From Candidatus Oscillochloris fontis (lineage in GTDB: Bacteria; Chloroflexota; Chloroflexia; Chloroflexales; Chloroflexaceae): a stretch of DNA of 64,000 nt. Under the pieces are notes generated by a model, which worked only from the letters and a program-made list of their open reading frames with translations, was not told where the DNA came from and did not search any database. How positions within the stretch are numbered: position 1 is the stretch's first letter; every line of letters begins with the position of its first letter. The translations under genes were made by a program, and so were the position numbers. Positions 36,096 to 44,514 of this stretch are shown piece by piece. The stretch spans positions 1 through 64,000 of the forward strand of contig NZ_RYFD01000021.1 of assembly GCF_004138135.1 (NCBI RefSeq), written 5' to 3'.

Positions 36096-37484
36096 ATGCG
36101 TTCGCTCAGTTCCAAACTCGTTCTCGCCTTCCTGCTCACCAGTCTGGTGGGTGCGGTGTTGGCGGCTGTCTTCGTGCGCCAACTCGTGAGTGCCCAGTTT
36201 GATGCCTTTGTGATCGGCCAACAGCGCGAGTTCTTCGTCAACCGCGTCAGCGACTATTACGTCTCGCGTGGCAGCCTGATCGGGATCAACCAGTGGGTGC
36301 TGGAGCGTGATGAACGCCACCCGCACGATGAAGAGCCGCCCAATGGCGGAATACCGCTACGCCCCAGTCGTTTCACGTTCCTCTTTGGCCTCGCCGATCC
36401 CCAGGGGCGGGTGTTGATTGCCACCAAGAGCTATCAGGTAGGTGAGCTACTACCGGCCAACACCCTTGCCACTGGCACCCCAGTCATGAGTGGTCAGAGC
36501 ATCATTGGTGTGGTGATCACCCCCGATATTGCCTCCTTGCGCGACCCCGACGAGGAGCGTTACCTGGCCAGTACCGATGCTGCCTTAGCCATTGCGGCCA
36601 TCATCACCGCAGTGATCGCGCTTGTGCTGGGTATCCTCCTCGCCCGCCTGATCACCAGCCCGCTACGCGAACTGACCGCCGCGACCCGCCGCATCGCCGC
36701 CGGGGAACTGGGGCACCAAGTTCGCGTGCGTTCACGCGACGAACTGGGCCAACTCGCCACCCAGTTCAACCAGATGAGCGCCGATCTGGCGCACGCCATC
36801 CAACTGCGCCACCAGATGACCGCCGACATCGCCCATGATCTGCGGACTCCCCTGACGGTGCTCTCCGGCTACCTGGAGTCGCTGCGTGATCAGATTCTCA
36901 AGCCCACCCCTGAACGCTTCGCAACACTCTACGCCGAAGTCCAGATCCTGCAACGCCTCGTGGATGACCTGCACACACTCTCGTTAGCCGACGCCGGGGA
37001 ACTGACGCTTCAGTTGCAGGCCAGCCCACCCGCCCAGATCCTGGCCCATGTGGCCGAGACCTACAGCCACACCGCTGAGCAGGCGGGGATCGCATTACGC
37101 TACACAGTGGCCGAGAATCTGCCGGAGGTGGTGGTGGATGCTGAACGCCTCTGTCGGGCGTTGGGGAACTTGGTCAGTAACGCGATCCGCCACACCCCAG
37201 AGGGAGGCAGCATTGAGTTACGTGCGCAGCGCGATGCCGAGCAACTCATCATGCAGGTACGCGATACTGGTGCGGGCATCCCCACTGAGCACCTGCCCAA
37301 CATCTTTGAGCGCCTCTACCGTGCCGACCAAGCCCGCCAACAGACGGGTGGTTCGGGGTTGGGGCTTGCGATTGTGCGTTCGATCATTGAGGCGCACGGC
37401 GGAGCCATAGGGGTAGAGAGTCAGGTGGGGGTGGGGAGTACCTTTTGGGTGCGTTTCCCCATCGCATCGCCCCCCAAACCATAA
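36096..37484 (+). CDS. Sensor histidine kinase with HAMP domain
   Basis: A 462-aa membrane kinase: transmembrane segment 1 (about 8-28), a periplasmic sensor of about 130 residues, transmembrane 2 (about 165-187), HAMP (ITSPLRELTAATRRIAAGELG), the dimerisation/phospho-acceptor motif MTADIAHDLRTPLT, and the catalytic ATPase boxes NLVSNAIRHTPEGG, DTGAGIP and GGSGLGLAIV. ATG 36096 gives a proper N-terminus; longer frames overlap the regulator. It forms an operon with the response regulator and the TlpA-like lipoprotein, hinting at redox or envelope-stress sensing (inference). Confidence 0.94.
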   Translation: MRSLSSKLVLAFLLTSLVGAVLAAVFVRQLVSAQFDAFVIGQQREFFVNRVSDYYVSRGSLIGINQWVLERDERHPHDEEPPNGGIPLRPSRFTFLFGLADPQGRVLIATKSYQVGELLPANTLATGTPVMSGQSIIGVVITPDIASLRDPDEERYLASTDAALAIAAIITAVIALVLGILLARLITSPLRELTAATRRIAAGELGHQVRVRSRDELGQLATQFNQMSADLAHAIQLRHQMTADIAHDLRTPLTVLSGYLESLRDQILKPTPERFATLYAEVQILQRLVDDLHTLSLADAGELTLQLQASPPAQILAHVAETYSHTAEQAGIALRYTVAENLPEVVVDAERLCRALGNLVSNAIRHTPEGGSIELRAQRDAEQLIMQVRDTGAGIPTEHLPNIFERLYRADQARQQTGGSGLGLAIVRSIIEAHGGAIGVESQVGVGSTFWVRFPIASPPKP

Positions 37485-37494
37485 GGAAGAACCG

Positions 37495-38046
37495 ATGCCA
37501 CGCCTCGTCATCCTCATCCTGCTCGCTCTCAGCCTCAGCAGTTGCGCACGTGCCACACCCGCCGCGCCAGCCAGCCAAGGCGGCCTCAGCCTCGCAACCC
37601 AGAGCGAAATGCTCACGACGGGCACCCAGCGCCCCGCCGATGGCAGCAGCGCCCCCGACTTCAGCTACACCATGGCCGATGGCACCCGCCACAAGCTGAG
37701 TGATCTGCGTGGCACACCGGTGATCCTCAACTTCTGGGCCACCTGGTGCGGCCCATGCCGTACCGAAATGGCGACCTTTGAGCAGGCCGCCCAAACCTAC
37801 CGCGATGATCTCGTCATCTTGGCCGTCAACCGCAACGAAGCCCCGTCTGTCATCAGCGCGTTTGGGAATGAACTCGGCCTCACCTTCCCACTGATCGCCA
37901 ACATGAGCGGGGATATTGGCGACCGTTATGGGGCTACCAGCCTCCCAATGACCTTCTTCATCAATCGGGATGGGACGATCCAGCGCCGCCATGTGGGGAT
38001 CATCTCGGCGGTACAGTTGGAGGAGTACCTGGCGGAACTAGAATAG
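37495..38046 (+). CDS. TlpA-like thioredoxin-fold lipoprotein
   Basis: A 183-aa exported protein with a lipoprotein signal (LLALSLSSC, lipobox Cys about 17) and a TlpA/ResA-type domain containing FWATWCGPCR. It should act outside the membrane as a thiol-disulfide reductant, for example in cytochrome c maturation. It lies 10 nt after the kinase gene with an AAGGAAGA ribosome site, so it is part of that operon. Confidence 0.92.
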   Translation: MPRLVILILLALSLSSCARATPAAPASQGGLSLATQSEMLTTGTQRPADGSSAPDFSYTMADGTRHKLSDLRGTPVILNFWATWCGPCRTEMATFEQAAQTYRDDLVILAVNRNEAPSVISAFGNELGLTFPLIANMSGDIGDRYGATSLPMTFFINRDGTIQRRHVGIISAVQLEEYLAELE

Positions 38047-38072
38047 GTCGCAAGTGCGACCTCCTACACGAA

Positions 38073-38111
38073 CCCCCCTCGCCTGTTCGTGCAACGAACG
38101 GGCGAGGGGGG
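38073..38111. terminator. Hairpin between convergent tlpA-like gene and acpP
   Basis: CCCCCCTCGCC..GTTCGT pairs with ACGAAC..GGCGAGGGGGG over about 17 bp. Same family as the GTTCGC..GCGAAC repeats at 41520-41571 and 54240-54294. Confidence 0.6.
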
Positions 38112-38154
38112 CAAGAGCAGCCCTGAGCTTTTCAAAGGGGCAAGGGCAGGTTAA

Positions 38155-38406
38155 CTACTCGCCATCAGGCATGTGCGCATCCAGATAGTTGAGCGCATCG
38201 GCCACGGTGACGATCTTCTCGGCATCATCGTCGGGGATCTCGATGCCAAACTCCTCCTCAAGCGCCATGATCAGCTCGACCAGATCGAGCGAATCGGCGT
38301 TCAGGTCATCGGTGAAGTGGGCGCTGGGGACAACGCTGGTCTCATCGGCACCGAGCTGTTCGGCGACGATCTTGCGCAGGCGATCCTGGATCTCCTGAGA
38401 AGCCAT
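38155..38406 (-). CDS. acpP: Acyl carrier protein
   Basis: An 83-aa acidic protein carrying acyl chains on a phosphopantetheine arm attached to the Ser of [19 protein letters not shown]. Ideal length and sequence for type II fatty-acid-synthase ACP. ATG 38406 has AAAGGT about 12 nt upstream. Last gene of a lipid-related run fabG, accC, nusB, acpP on the minus strand. Confidence 0.97.
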   Translation of the reverse strand: MASQEIQDRLRKIVAEQLGADETSVVPSAHFTDDLNADSLDLVELIMALEEEFGIEIPDDDAEKIVTVADALNYLDAHMPDGE

Positions 38407-38507
38407 GAACTATCTACCTTTCGTGTAACGACTCACTATGTTCGCTGCCAGATGCGGCCCAATCGCCGCTGACAGAGCAGAACCACACAACCGGCGCTTC
38501 AACCCGC

Positions 38508-38966
38508 TCACACATCCTCATCGTTGATGAGCAGATCCTCATGTCCGGGTCGGTAGCGACTGACTACCGTTCCCAGCACACCATTAATAAAGCGGCTTGA
38601 GTTGTCGCTGCCAAAGTGTTTGGCCAACTCAACCGCCTCGTTGATCACTGCCTTGACGGGGGTCTGTTCGGCCTCATCAATCAGCAGTTCAAAGATCGCA
38701 ATCCGTAGAATCGCCTTATCTACACCGGGCATCTGCGTGACCGGCCAGTTCGGCGCGGCCTCTTCGATGATCCGGTCGAGGTAGGAGCGATGCTCCCACA
38801 CACCAAAGACGATCCGGTTCAGAAAGCGTTCGCCCTCCGACGTCAGCTCCTCTTCAGCGAGGCGACGTTCATAGACCACGTCGATCGGGTGATCGGTCGC
38901 ATCGACCTCGAAGAGAATCTGGAGCGCCGCGATCCGCACCCGGTGGCGTAGACTAGCCACGGCCAA
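38508..38966 (-). CDS. nusB: Transcription antitermination factor NusB
   Basis: A 152-aa all-helical RNA-binding protein that with NusE (S10) binds boxA RNA for rRNA antitermination: [46 protein letters not shown] and the late [11 protein letters not shown] are diagnostic. It sits between accC (69 bp upstream) and acpP (101 bp downstream). Confidence 0.96.
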   Translation of the reverse strand: MAVASLRHRVRIAALQILFEVDATDHPIDVVYERRLAEEELTSEGERFLNRIVFGVWEHRSYLDRIIEEAAPNWPVTQMPGVDKAILRIAIFELLIDEAEQTPVKAVINEAVELAKHFGSDNSSRFINGVLGTVVSRYRPGHEDLLINDEDV

Positions 38967-39035
38967 CCTCCCTAACTGGGGCTACGTGATGGTTTGTTAA
39001 ACAGCGATCCACCATGGTGCCTAATGTACCTCTGG

Positions 39036-40409
39036 CTAAGCGACGCCTGCGGCACGCTCGTCCTTCCAGCGCTGGAGCAGTTCTGCAACATAGCCAGTCG
39101 AGATATTCCCGGCCCGGAAGGCCGGATCGTCGATCAGGTGTAGCTGAAACGGGATCGTCGTCTTTACCCCGGTGATGATGCACTCGTGCAATGCGCGGCG
39201 CATACGGTTCAGCGCATCGTCACGAGTATCGCCATAGGTGATAATCTTTGCCAACAGTGAGTCGTAACTTCCGGGTGGGTTGTAGCCCGCATAGAGGTGG
39301 GAGTCAACCCGTACCCCTGGCCCACCGGGCGGTAGGTAGAATTCGATCTCGCCCCCGGCGGGGAGAAAATCCCGCTCCGGGTCTTCGGCATTGATCCGGC
39401 ATTCAACCGCATGCTGGGCTATTCTAATATCATTCTGTTGGAGCGTCAAGCGTTCGCCGGAGGCGATCCGCAATTGCCAGCGCAGCAGGTCTATGCCGGT
39501 GACCATTTCGGTGACGGGGTGTTCGACCTGAATGCGGGTATTCATCTCGATGAAGTAGTAGTTACCATCAGTGTCCATCAGGAATTCCAAGGTACCCGCG
39601 TTGAGGTAGCCGATGGACTGGATGCCGCGTAGGGCATCAGCGCCCATCTGGGCGCGCATCTCTGGAGTGACGATGGGCGAGGGGGCTTCTTCGAGGATCT
39701 TCTGGTGGCGCCGCTGGGCCGAACAATCACGTTCGCCAAGGTGGATGGCGTGGCCATAGGCATCGGCTAAGACCTGGATCTCGACGTGGCGCACCTTGGG
39801 CAGATACTTTTCGAGGATCAGGTCACCGCGCCCAAACGCGCCCTCGGCCTCGGCGCGAGCGGTCGAGAAGGCGCGAATCAGTTCGTTCTCGTCGTGGGCG
39901 ACACGCATGCCGCGCCCACCACCGCCCGCACTCGGTTTGAGCAGCACCGGGTAGCCGATCTCGCGTGCCAGATCCACCGCCTCTTCAACCGATTGCAGTT
40001 CACCTTCTGAGCCGGGGATGATCGGCACCCCAGCGGCGCGCATCGTCTGGCGACCAATGGACTTATCGCCCATCAGGCGGATGATCTCGGCAGTCGGGCC
40101 AATGAAGGTCAGCTTACACTCGGCACAGATCTCGGCAAAGTAGGGATTCTCGGAGAGGAAGCCGTAGCCCGGATGAATCCCATCACAACCGGTGATCAGC
40201 GCGGCGCTGATCAGCGCCGGGGTGTTGAGGTAGGATTTGGCTGGTGCAGCGGGGCCAATACAGACCGCCTCATCGGCGAGGCGCACCGCCAACGAGTCGC
40301 GGTCGGCTTCGCTAAAGGCGGCGACAGTACGGATGCCCAACTCCTGGCAGGCGCGGACGATGCGGACGGCGATTTCGCCACGGTTGGCGATAAGAACCTT
40401 GTTTAGCAT
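39036..40409 (-). CDS. accC: Acetyl-CoA carboxylase biotin carboxylase subunit
   Basis: Carboxylates biotin on BCCP with ATP and bicarbonate, the first half of malonyl-CoA formation. In phototrophic Chloroflexota malonyl-CoA also feeds the 3-hydroxypropionate CO2 pathway. The 457-aa ATP-grasp protein has MLNKVLIANRGEIAVRI, HPGYGFLSEN, KPSAGGGGRGMR, the HVEIQVLAD and ERDCSAQRRHQK segments, and the catalytic EMNTRIQVEHPVTE. No accB is adjacent. A MITE (40451-40605) is inserted 41 bp upstream of its start, and no clear ribosome site is left before ATG 40409. Confidence 0.96.
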   Translation of the reverse strand: MLNKVLIANRGEIAVRIVRACQELGIRTVAAFSEADRDSLAVRLADEAVCIGPAAPAKSYLNTPALISAALITGCDGIHPGYGFLSENPYFAEICAECKLTFIGPTAEIIRLMGDKSIGRQTMRAAGVPIIPGSEGELQSVEEAVDLAREIGYPVLLKPSAGGGGRGMRVAHDENELIRAFSTARAEAEGAFGRGDLILEKYLPKVRHVEIQVLADAYGHAIHLGERDCSAQRRHQKILEEAPSPIVTPEMRAQMGADALRGIQSIGYLNAGTLEFLMDTDGNYYFIEMNTRIQVEHPVTEMVTGIDLLRWQLRIASGERLTLQQNDIRIAQHAVECRINAEDPERDFLPAGGEIEFYLPPGGPGVRVDSHLYAGYNPPGSYDSLLAKIITYGDTRDDALNRMRRALHECIITGVKTTIPFQLHLIDDPAFRAGNISTGYVAELLQRWKDERAAGVA

Positions 40410-40450
40410 AAAAATCTCATGGTAGCACCGGCATCTTGCCGGTCACGATA

Positions 40451-40605
40451 CCAGGGCATGGACAAAGTCCACCTTCGGTGGGGGTTGGGGGGCGGCTTCG
40501 CCGCCCCCGAAAATCTTTTTTGTTGTTTTTTGGCGGCGTAGCCGCCAAAAAACAACAAAAATTGGGGTTGGGGGCGCAGCCCCAAGAACTTTGCCCATGC
40601 CCTGG
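40451..40605. mobile_element. MITE, copy G, with terminal repeats and 8-bp target duplication
   Basis: A 155-bp non-coding element. Terminal inverted repeats are CCAGGGCATG (left) and CATGCCCTGG (right). It is flanked on both sides by TCACGATA (40443-40450 and 40606-40613), a perfect 8-bp target duplication. The interior holds a GGGGGCGGC..GCCGCCCCC hairpin, a stem TTTTTTGTTGTTTTTTGGCG with its complement, and GGGGGCGCAGCCCC. It encodes no transposase, so it must have moved with an enzyme encoded elsewhere. It separates fabG from accC. Confidence 0.88.
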
Positions 40606-40657
40606 TCACGATATGCCGCAGACCGGTATCTTGCCAGTCTGCGGTGTATCGTGAATG

Positions 40658-41410
40658 CTACGACATCACCATCCCACCATCAATCCCGAAGGTTTGGCCG
40701 GTGATATAGGCGGCCACATCCGAAGCCAAAAAGCAGACCAGCGCCGCAACCTCATCGGGTTGGCCGAGTCGCCCAAGCGGAATGGTCTCCAGGATCGCGT
40801 TACGGGTCTTCTCGTCTAGCACCCCGGTCATCTCGGTTTCGATAAAACCAGGAGCAATCGCATTGACGGTGATGCTACGGGGGGCCATCTCGCGGGCGGT
40901 AGATTTGGTAAAGCCGATGATTCCGGCCTTGGCGGCGGCATAGTTGGCCTGGCCGGGGTTGCCGATCAGCCCGATCACCGAACTGATGTTGATGATACGC
41001 CCACCACGCTGCTTGCTCATGGGGCGGAAGACGGCACGGGTACAAAGAAAGACCCCGCGCAGATTGGTGTTGATCACCTGATCAAAGTCATCGTCCTTCA
41101 TGCGCAAGAGCAGCGTATCGCGGGTGATACCGGCATTATTGACCAGAATATCGAGCCGCCCGTAGGTATCGAGGGTCATCTTGACCAGCCGCTCCACATC
41201 GGGGGTCTGGCTGACATCGGCCTGCACGGCGAGCGCAGTGCCACCTGCGGCGGTAATCGCGGCGACCGTCTCTTCAGCGGCGCTACTATTGCCCCGGTAG
41301 TTGATTACCGTGGTTGCCCCGGATGCCGCCAACGCCTGAGCAATCGAGCGCCCAATTCCACGCCCGCCACCCGTCACGAGGGCCACCCGGCCCGTCAGAT
41401 CAATCTTCAT
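40658..41410 (-). CDS. fabG: 3-oxoacyl-[ACP] reductase
   Basis: A 250-aa short-chain dehydrogenase reducing 3-oxoacyl-ACP with NADPH in fatty acid synthesis: GGGRGIGRSIA, NNAGITRDTLL, INISSVIGLIGNPGQANYAA with the YxxxK pair, PGFIETEMT, and DGGMVMS at the end. Being near acpP and accC on the same strand favours FabG over other SDRs. About 30% shorter distance to phaB-type sequences is not claimed; the paralogue phaB is at 32.6 kb. Confidence 0.93.
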   Translation of the reverse strand: MKIDLTGRVALVTGGGRGIGRSIAQALAASGATTVINYRGNSSAAEETVAAITAAGGTALAVQADVSQTPDVERLVKMTLDTYGRLDILVNNAGITRDTLLLRMKDDDFDQVINTNLRGVFLCTRAVFRPMSKQRGGRIINISSVIGLIGNPGQANYAAAKAGIIGFTKSTAREMAPRSITVNAIAPGFIETEMTGVLDEKTRNAILETIPLGRLGQPDEVAALVCFLASDVAAYITGQTFGIDGGMVMS

Positions 41411-41431
41411 AGAGCCTCACTACGCCTATAC

Positions 41432-41571
41432 ATGGCCCTCACCCCCAGCCCCTCTCCCGTGGCCTACGGCCACAGGAGAGGGGGGCACTATCTGAGGTAT
41501 CTCGTGCTCTATTCCCCCCTCGCCTGTTCGCGCAGCGAACGGGAGAGGGGGGCTAGGGGGGTGAGGGCCAT
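41432..41571. repeat. Composite palindromic element (first of two)
   Basis: ATGGCCCTCACCCCC at 41432-41446 is inverted at 41557-41571, enclosing CTCTCCCGTGG..CCACAGGAGAG and GTTCGC-GCA-GCGAAC hairpins. A near-identical element lies at 54154-54294. It fills the gap before fabG. Confidence 0.75.
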
Positions 41572-41592
41572 TTCCCCATCGTGAACAGTTAC

Positions 41593-42492
41593 CTACGCCT
41601 CGGCCATTGCAAACAGAGTCGGCCCATCAATGGTGATCAGGTTCCGCTTATTGGCCGCCGCCTTGATCGTTTCGGGAGCGAACTCGGTCGAGGTGATCAC
41701 CAAGCCCTTGAGAATATCGCGGCGGCGCATATCCTGAATCAGGCTCTCCACCGTCCCCACGCGCACCTTATCAGCCACCGAGAGGCGCATCAAATAGCGC
41801 TCGTTGTTATACTCCATCTCAATATCGAGGTGCTTATCTTTATCCACAAAACGGTAATCGTGGAAGGTGAAGCCCTTCTTCTTATAGAGATTGGAGACAT
41901 ACATCCCGAACTGGGGCAGCGAAAGCCCACGCAGATCCTCTAGAGTACGAATAACCCCAGGGCGTTCGAGGCGTCCGCCGCGCTCATCAAGCTCCCGGCG
42001 TAGTTCGAGGTTACGCTGCTGGGTACGCCCAGCCATCACCGCACCAAAGGCGGGGAAGGGCACCAGGGCGAAGAGCGAGTAGAAGAAGTAGACAGCGACG
42101 AGATCATCTGCACCTGCAATCGGGGCCAGTTCACCACTCTCGGAGGTAATCTGGGGGAGTGGCACACCCATCCCGGCCCCGATCATGGAGCCATAGATAA
42201 CCACGATGATCAGCCCGAAGAGGAACCCGGCAACCCCCAGCATGATCCCATTGGACAAGTAGTGCCCCTTGACGCGGTTGCCCAAGTAAAGCCCGCCCAT
42301 GACCGGGATAATCCCGGCGAGGATCTGCATCATGGGTGAGGTCATAAAGAGACTACACCACGCGAAGGCCATCACGAGGGCGACGAGGAGTACCTGCTTC
42401 CACTCAACATTGGCCATGCCCTCCATGATGCGCTGGATAACCGAAGGGCGTGGCGCACCAGAGGAGGAACCGGGGCTAGTATCAACACTCAT
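41593..42492 (-). CDS. Membrane protein with degenerate Mrr-like nuclease domain
   Basis: A 299-aa protein: a short N-terminus, four or so membrane segments (about residues 30-170), then a cytoplasmic domain (about 205-299) resembling the Mrr/restriction-endonuclease-like fold (SLPQFGMYVSNLYKKKGFTF, LDIEMEYNNERYLMRLS, GLVITSTEFAPETIKAA). The usual catalytic D..(E/Q)xK is not intact: where QxK is expected the sequence is MRL, so nuclease activity is doubtful. ATG 42492 is 1 nt after the nrdR stop, with GGAGAG upstream, so it is translationally coupled to nrdR. Function unknown. Confidence 0.75.
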   Translation of the reverse strand: MSVDTSPGSSSGAPRPSVIQRIMEGMANVEWKQVLLVALVMAFAWCSLFMTSPMMQILAGIIPVMGGLYLGNRVKGHYLSNGIMLGVAGFLFGLIIVVIYGSMIGAGMGVPLPQITSESGELAPIAGADDLVAVYFFYSLFALVPFPAFGAVMAGRTQQRNLELRRELDERGGRLERPGVIRTLEDLRGLSLPQFGMYVSNLYKKKGFTFHDYRFVDKDKHLDIEMEYNNERYLMRLSVADKVRVGTVESLIQDMRRRDILKGLVITSTEFAPETIKAAANKRNLITIDGPTLFAMAEA

Positions 42493-42493
42493 T

Positions 42494-42952
42494 CTACTCT
42501 CCACTATCCAACAACTCATCCACCGCCTCACGCAATTTGCCAATATCGGTAAAGGCGCGATAGACCGAGGCGAAGCGGATGTAGGCAACCTCGTCAAGTT
42601 CACGAAGTTCGTGCATCACCTTGTCGCCGATCTCCTGGGAACTGATCTCTTGGGCATCGGTGGCCATCATGGCCGCCTCGACATTATTGACCAGTTGCTC
42701 CATCTGCTGAACCGCAATCGGGCGGCGGTAGCAGGCCGTCCGCACTCCACGCATGATTTTCTCGCGATCATACGGTTCGCGCTTGCCATCCTTCTTGACC
42801 ACCGTCAGACTGACCGACTCAACCCGCTCATAGGTGGTGAAGCGCCGCCCACAGTGGCGACACTTGCGGCGGCGGCGGATGATCTCGCCATCGCCCAGTT
42901 TGCGCGAGTCGGAGACGTCGGTATCCTGATACTGGCAGTAGGGGCAGCGCAT
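42494..42952 (-). CDS. nrdR: NrdR, repressor of ribonucleotide reductase genes
   Basis: A 152-aa regulator with an N-terminal zinc ribbon ([17 protein letters not shown] .. [12 protein letters not shown]) and an ATP-cone domain ([19 protein letters not shown]). NrdR senses ATP/dATP and represses nrd operons through paired NrdR boxes. nrdJ, the only reductase gene in the window, is a likely target. Typical length. Followed by the coupled Mrr-like membrane gene. Confidence 0.97.
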   Translation of the reverse strand: MRCPYCQYQDTDVSDSRKLGDGEIIRRRRKCRHCGRRFTTYERVESVSLTVVKKDGKREPYDREKIMRGVRTACYRRPIAVQQMEQLVNNVEAAMMATDAQEISSQEIGDKVMHELRELDEVAYIRFASVYRAFTDIGKLREAVDELLDSGE

Positions 42953-42991
42953 AGGCGTGTGTGAAGCCCTGGGTGAACGCGACTCGGCGCA

Positions 42992-44509
42992 TTATAACAT
43001 AGGGGCGGCGACGATCTCGATATTGCGCCCAAAGGCTTTCTTCATCAACCCAGCGCGGCGATTGGCGTCCCAGATCTCCACGGTGGGGTCGCCATCGGCA
43101 TACACCACAATCTGAAGTGGGTCAGCTTGTGGATTGACCACCACCTGGCGTACCACTTGGCTCTTACTGCGCTCCAGGTACTCGGCCAGCCGCAGCAGCG
43201 CACTGAGGCGGGCGACACGTAGTTCATCATCGGGGGCGAGGATCTGGATATATTCATCCAGATTGGCTTGACCCTTGCGGTGGTTGCGCACGAGGCTGGC
43301 GAGGATGACGATCTCGCGATGGGAGAAACCGAGCAGGGTGGCATTGAAGACTAGGTAGGCCGAGTGCTTGTGGTGATCATAGTAGCCCACCTGCACCCCA
43401 ATATCGTGGATCTTGGCCGCATAGCCGAGCAACTCGCGCTCCCATGCTCCGTAGAGGTGCAGTGGCGCGAGTTGGTCGAAGAGCGAGAGGCTAATTTCAG
43501 CCACCTTGGCACAATGTTCCGGCTCGTAGTCGTGGAGGCAGGCGAGGCTATGGATGCTGAAGGCGCGCTGGTTCTCCAGGTAGGGCGGATCATGGGCGGC
43601 CAGGAAGTGTTGGTAGAAGATACCCTCGCGCACGCCCTGGCCACTGACGAGGATCTCGTGGAAGCCACCCTGCTCCATGAGTTGATCAATGATCACCGCG
43701 CCCGCCAGGGTGACATCGGCGCGATCCGCTTTGAGGCCGGGAATCGCCTCGCGTTCACGCCGGTTGCGCAGCGCCATCTGCTCGATCAGCCCCGCGATGG
43801 CGCTGCGGGTGAGCACATAGCCATGGATGCGATCCAGTGGGTAGTTGCGCTGCTTCTGCTCCATGCGGGCGAGGGTACGCACCGTGCCGCCCATCCCGGC
43901 GAGTTGCAGGCCATTGCCACCGCGCACCCAATCCAGCCCGGCGAACACCTGTTGGGCACCCTCACGCAGACGGCGCAGATCATTCTTGTTGATCGGGTCG
44001 GACTTAACATAGCGTTCGGTGAAGCGCAACACCCCAGCTTGAGCCGAAAAGCTCCGCAACATGCGCCGGTCGCGCACGGCACAGACCTGAGTCGAGCCAC
44101 CGCCGGTATCAAAGACAAAGCCATCGTACATGGCGAGGGCATTGATGGTACCCAGATAGCCCAAACGCGCTTCCTCTTCGGCACTAATGATCTGAAGATC
44201 GAGCGTACTGACGCGACGCAGGGCGCTCCAGAACTCCTCCTGGTTCTTGGCCTCGCGGATGGCGCTAGTCCCCACCGCAATAATCTGTTCCACCCCGGTA
44301 TTCTTACAGAAGCGCTCGAACATCGAGAGTGCCTCGACCGCCCGGCGGATTGGCTCGGCGCGCAAGGTGTGCGAATCACCCACACCTTCGGCCAAGCGCA
44401 CCACCTCACTCACCTCGTCCTTGAGTTGGAAACAGCGCCCATACTCATAGGCCATCACGATCAGCCGGGTCGTGTTGGAACCTAGATCAATAATACCGAT
44501 CTTGTGCAT
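42992..44509 (-). CDS. ppx: Ppx/GppA-family exopolyphosphatase with HD domain
   Basis: A 505-aa protein of the Ppx/GppA family, which hydrolyses inorganic polyphosphate or pppGpp. Two actin-like ATPase lobes are shown by IIDLGSNTTRLIVM and VFDTGGGSTQVC. The C-terminal part (about 320-505) contains an HD-type helical domain (KIHDIGVQVGYYDHHKHS). Whether polyP or pppGpp is the main substrate cannot be told. It ends 39 bp before nrdR and begins 5 bp after the aminotransferase gene. Confidence 0.92.
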   Translation of the reverse strand: MHKIGIIDLGSNTTRLIVMAYEYGRCFQLKDEVSEVVRLAEGVGDSHTLRAEPIRRAVEALSMFERFCKNTGVEQIIAVGTSAIREAKNQEEFWSALRRVSTLDLQIISAEEEARLGYLGTINALAMYDGFVFDTGGGSTQVCAVRDRRMLRSFSAQAGVLRFTERYVKSDPINKNDLRRLREGAQQVFAGLDWVRGGNGLQLAGMGGTVRTLARMEQKQRNYPLDRIHGYVLTRSAIAGLIEQMALRNRREREAIPGLKADRADVTLAGAVIIDQLMEQGGFHEILVSGQGVREGIFYQHFLAAHDPPYLENQRAFSIHSLACLHDYEPEHCAKVAEISLSLFDQLAPLHLYGAWERELLGYAAKIHDIGVQVGYYDHHKHSAYLVFNATLLGFSHREIVILASLVRNHRKGQANLDEYIQILAPDDELRVARLSALLRLAEYLERSKSQVVRQVVVNPQADPLQIVVYADGDPTVEIWDANRRAGLMKKAFGRNIEIVAAPML

Positions 44510-44514
44510 AGAAT

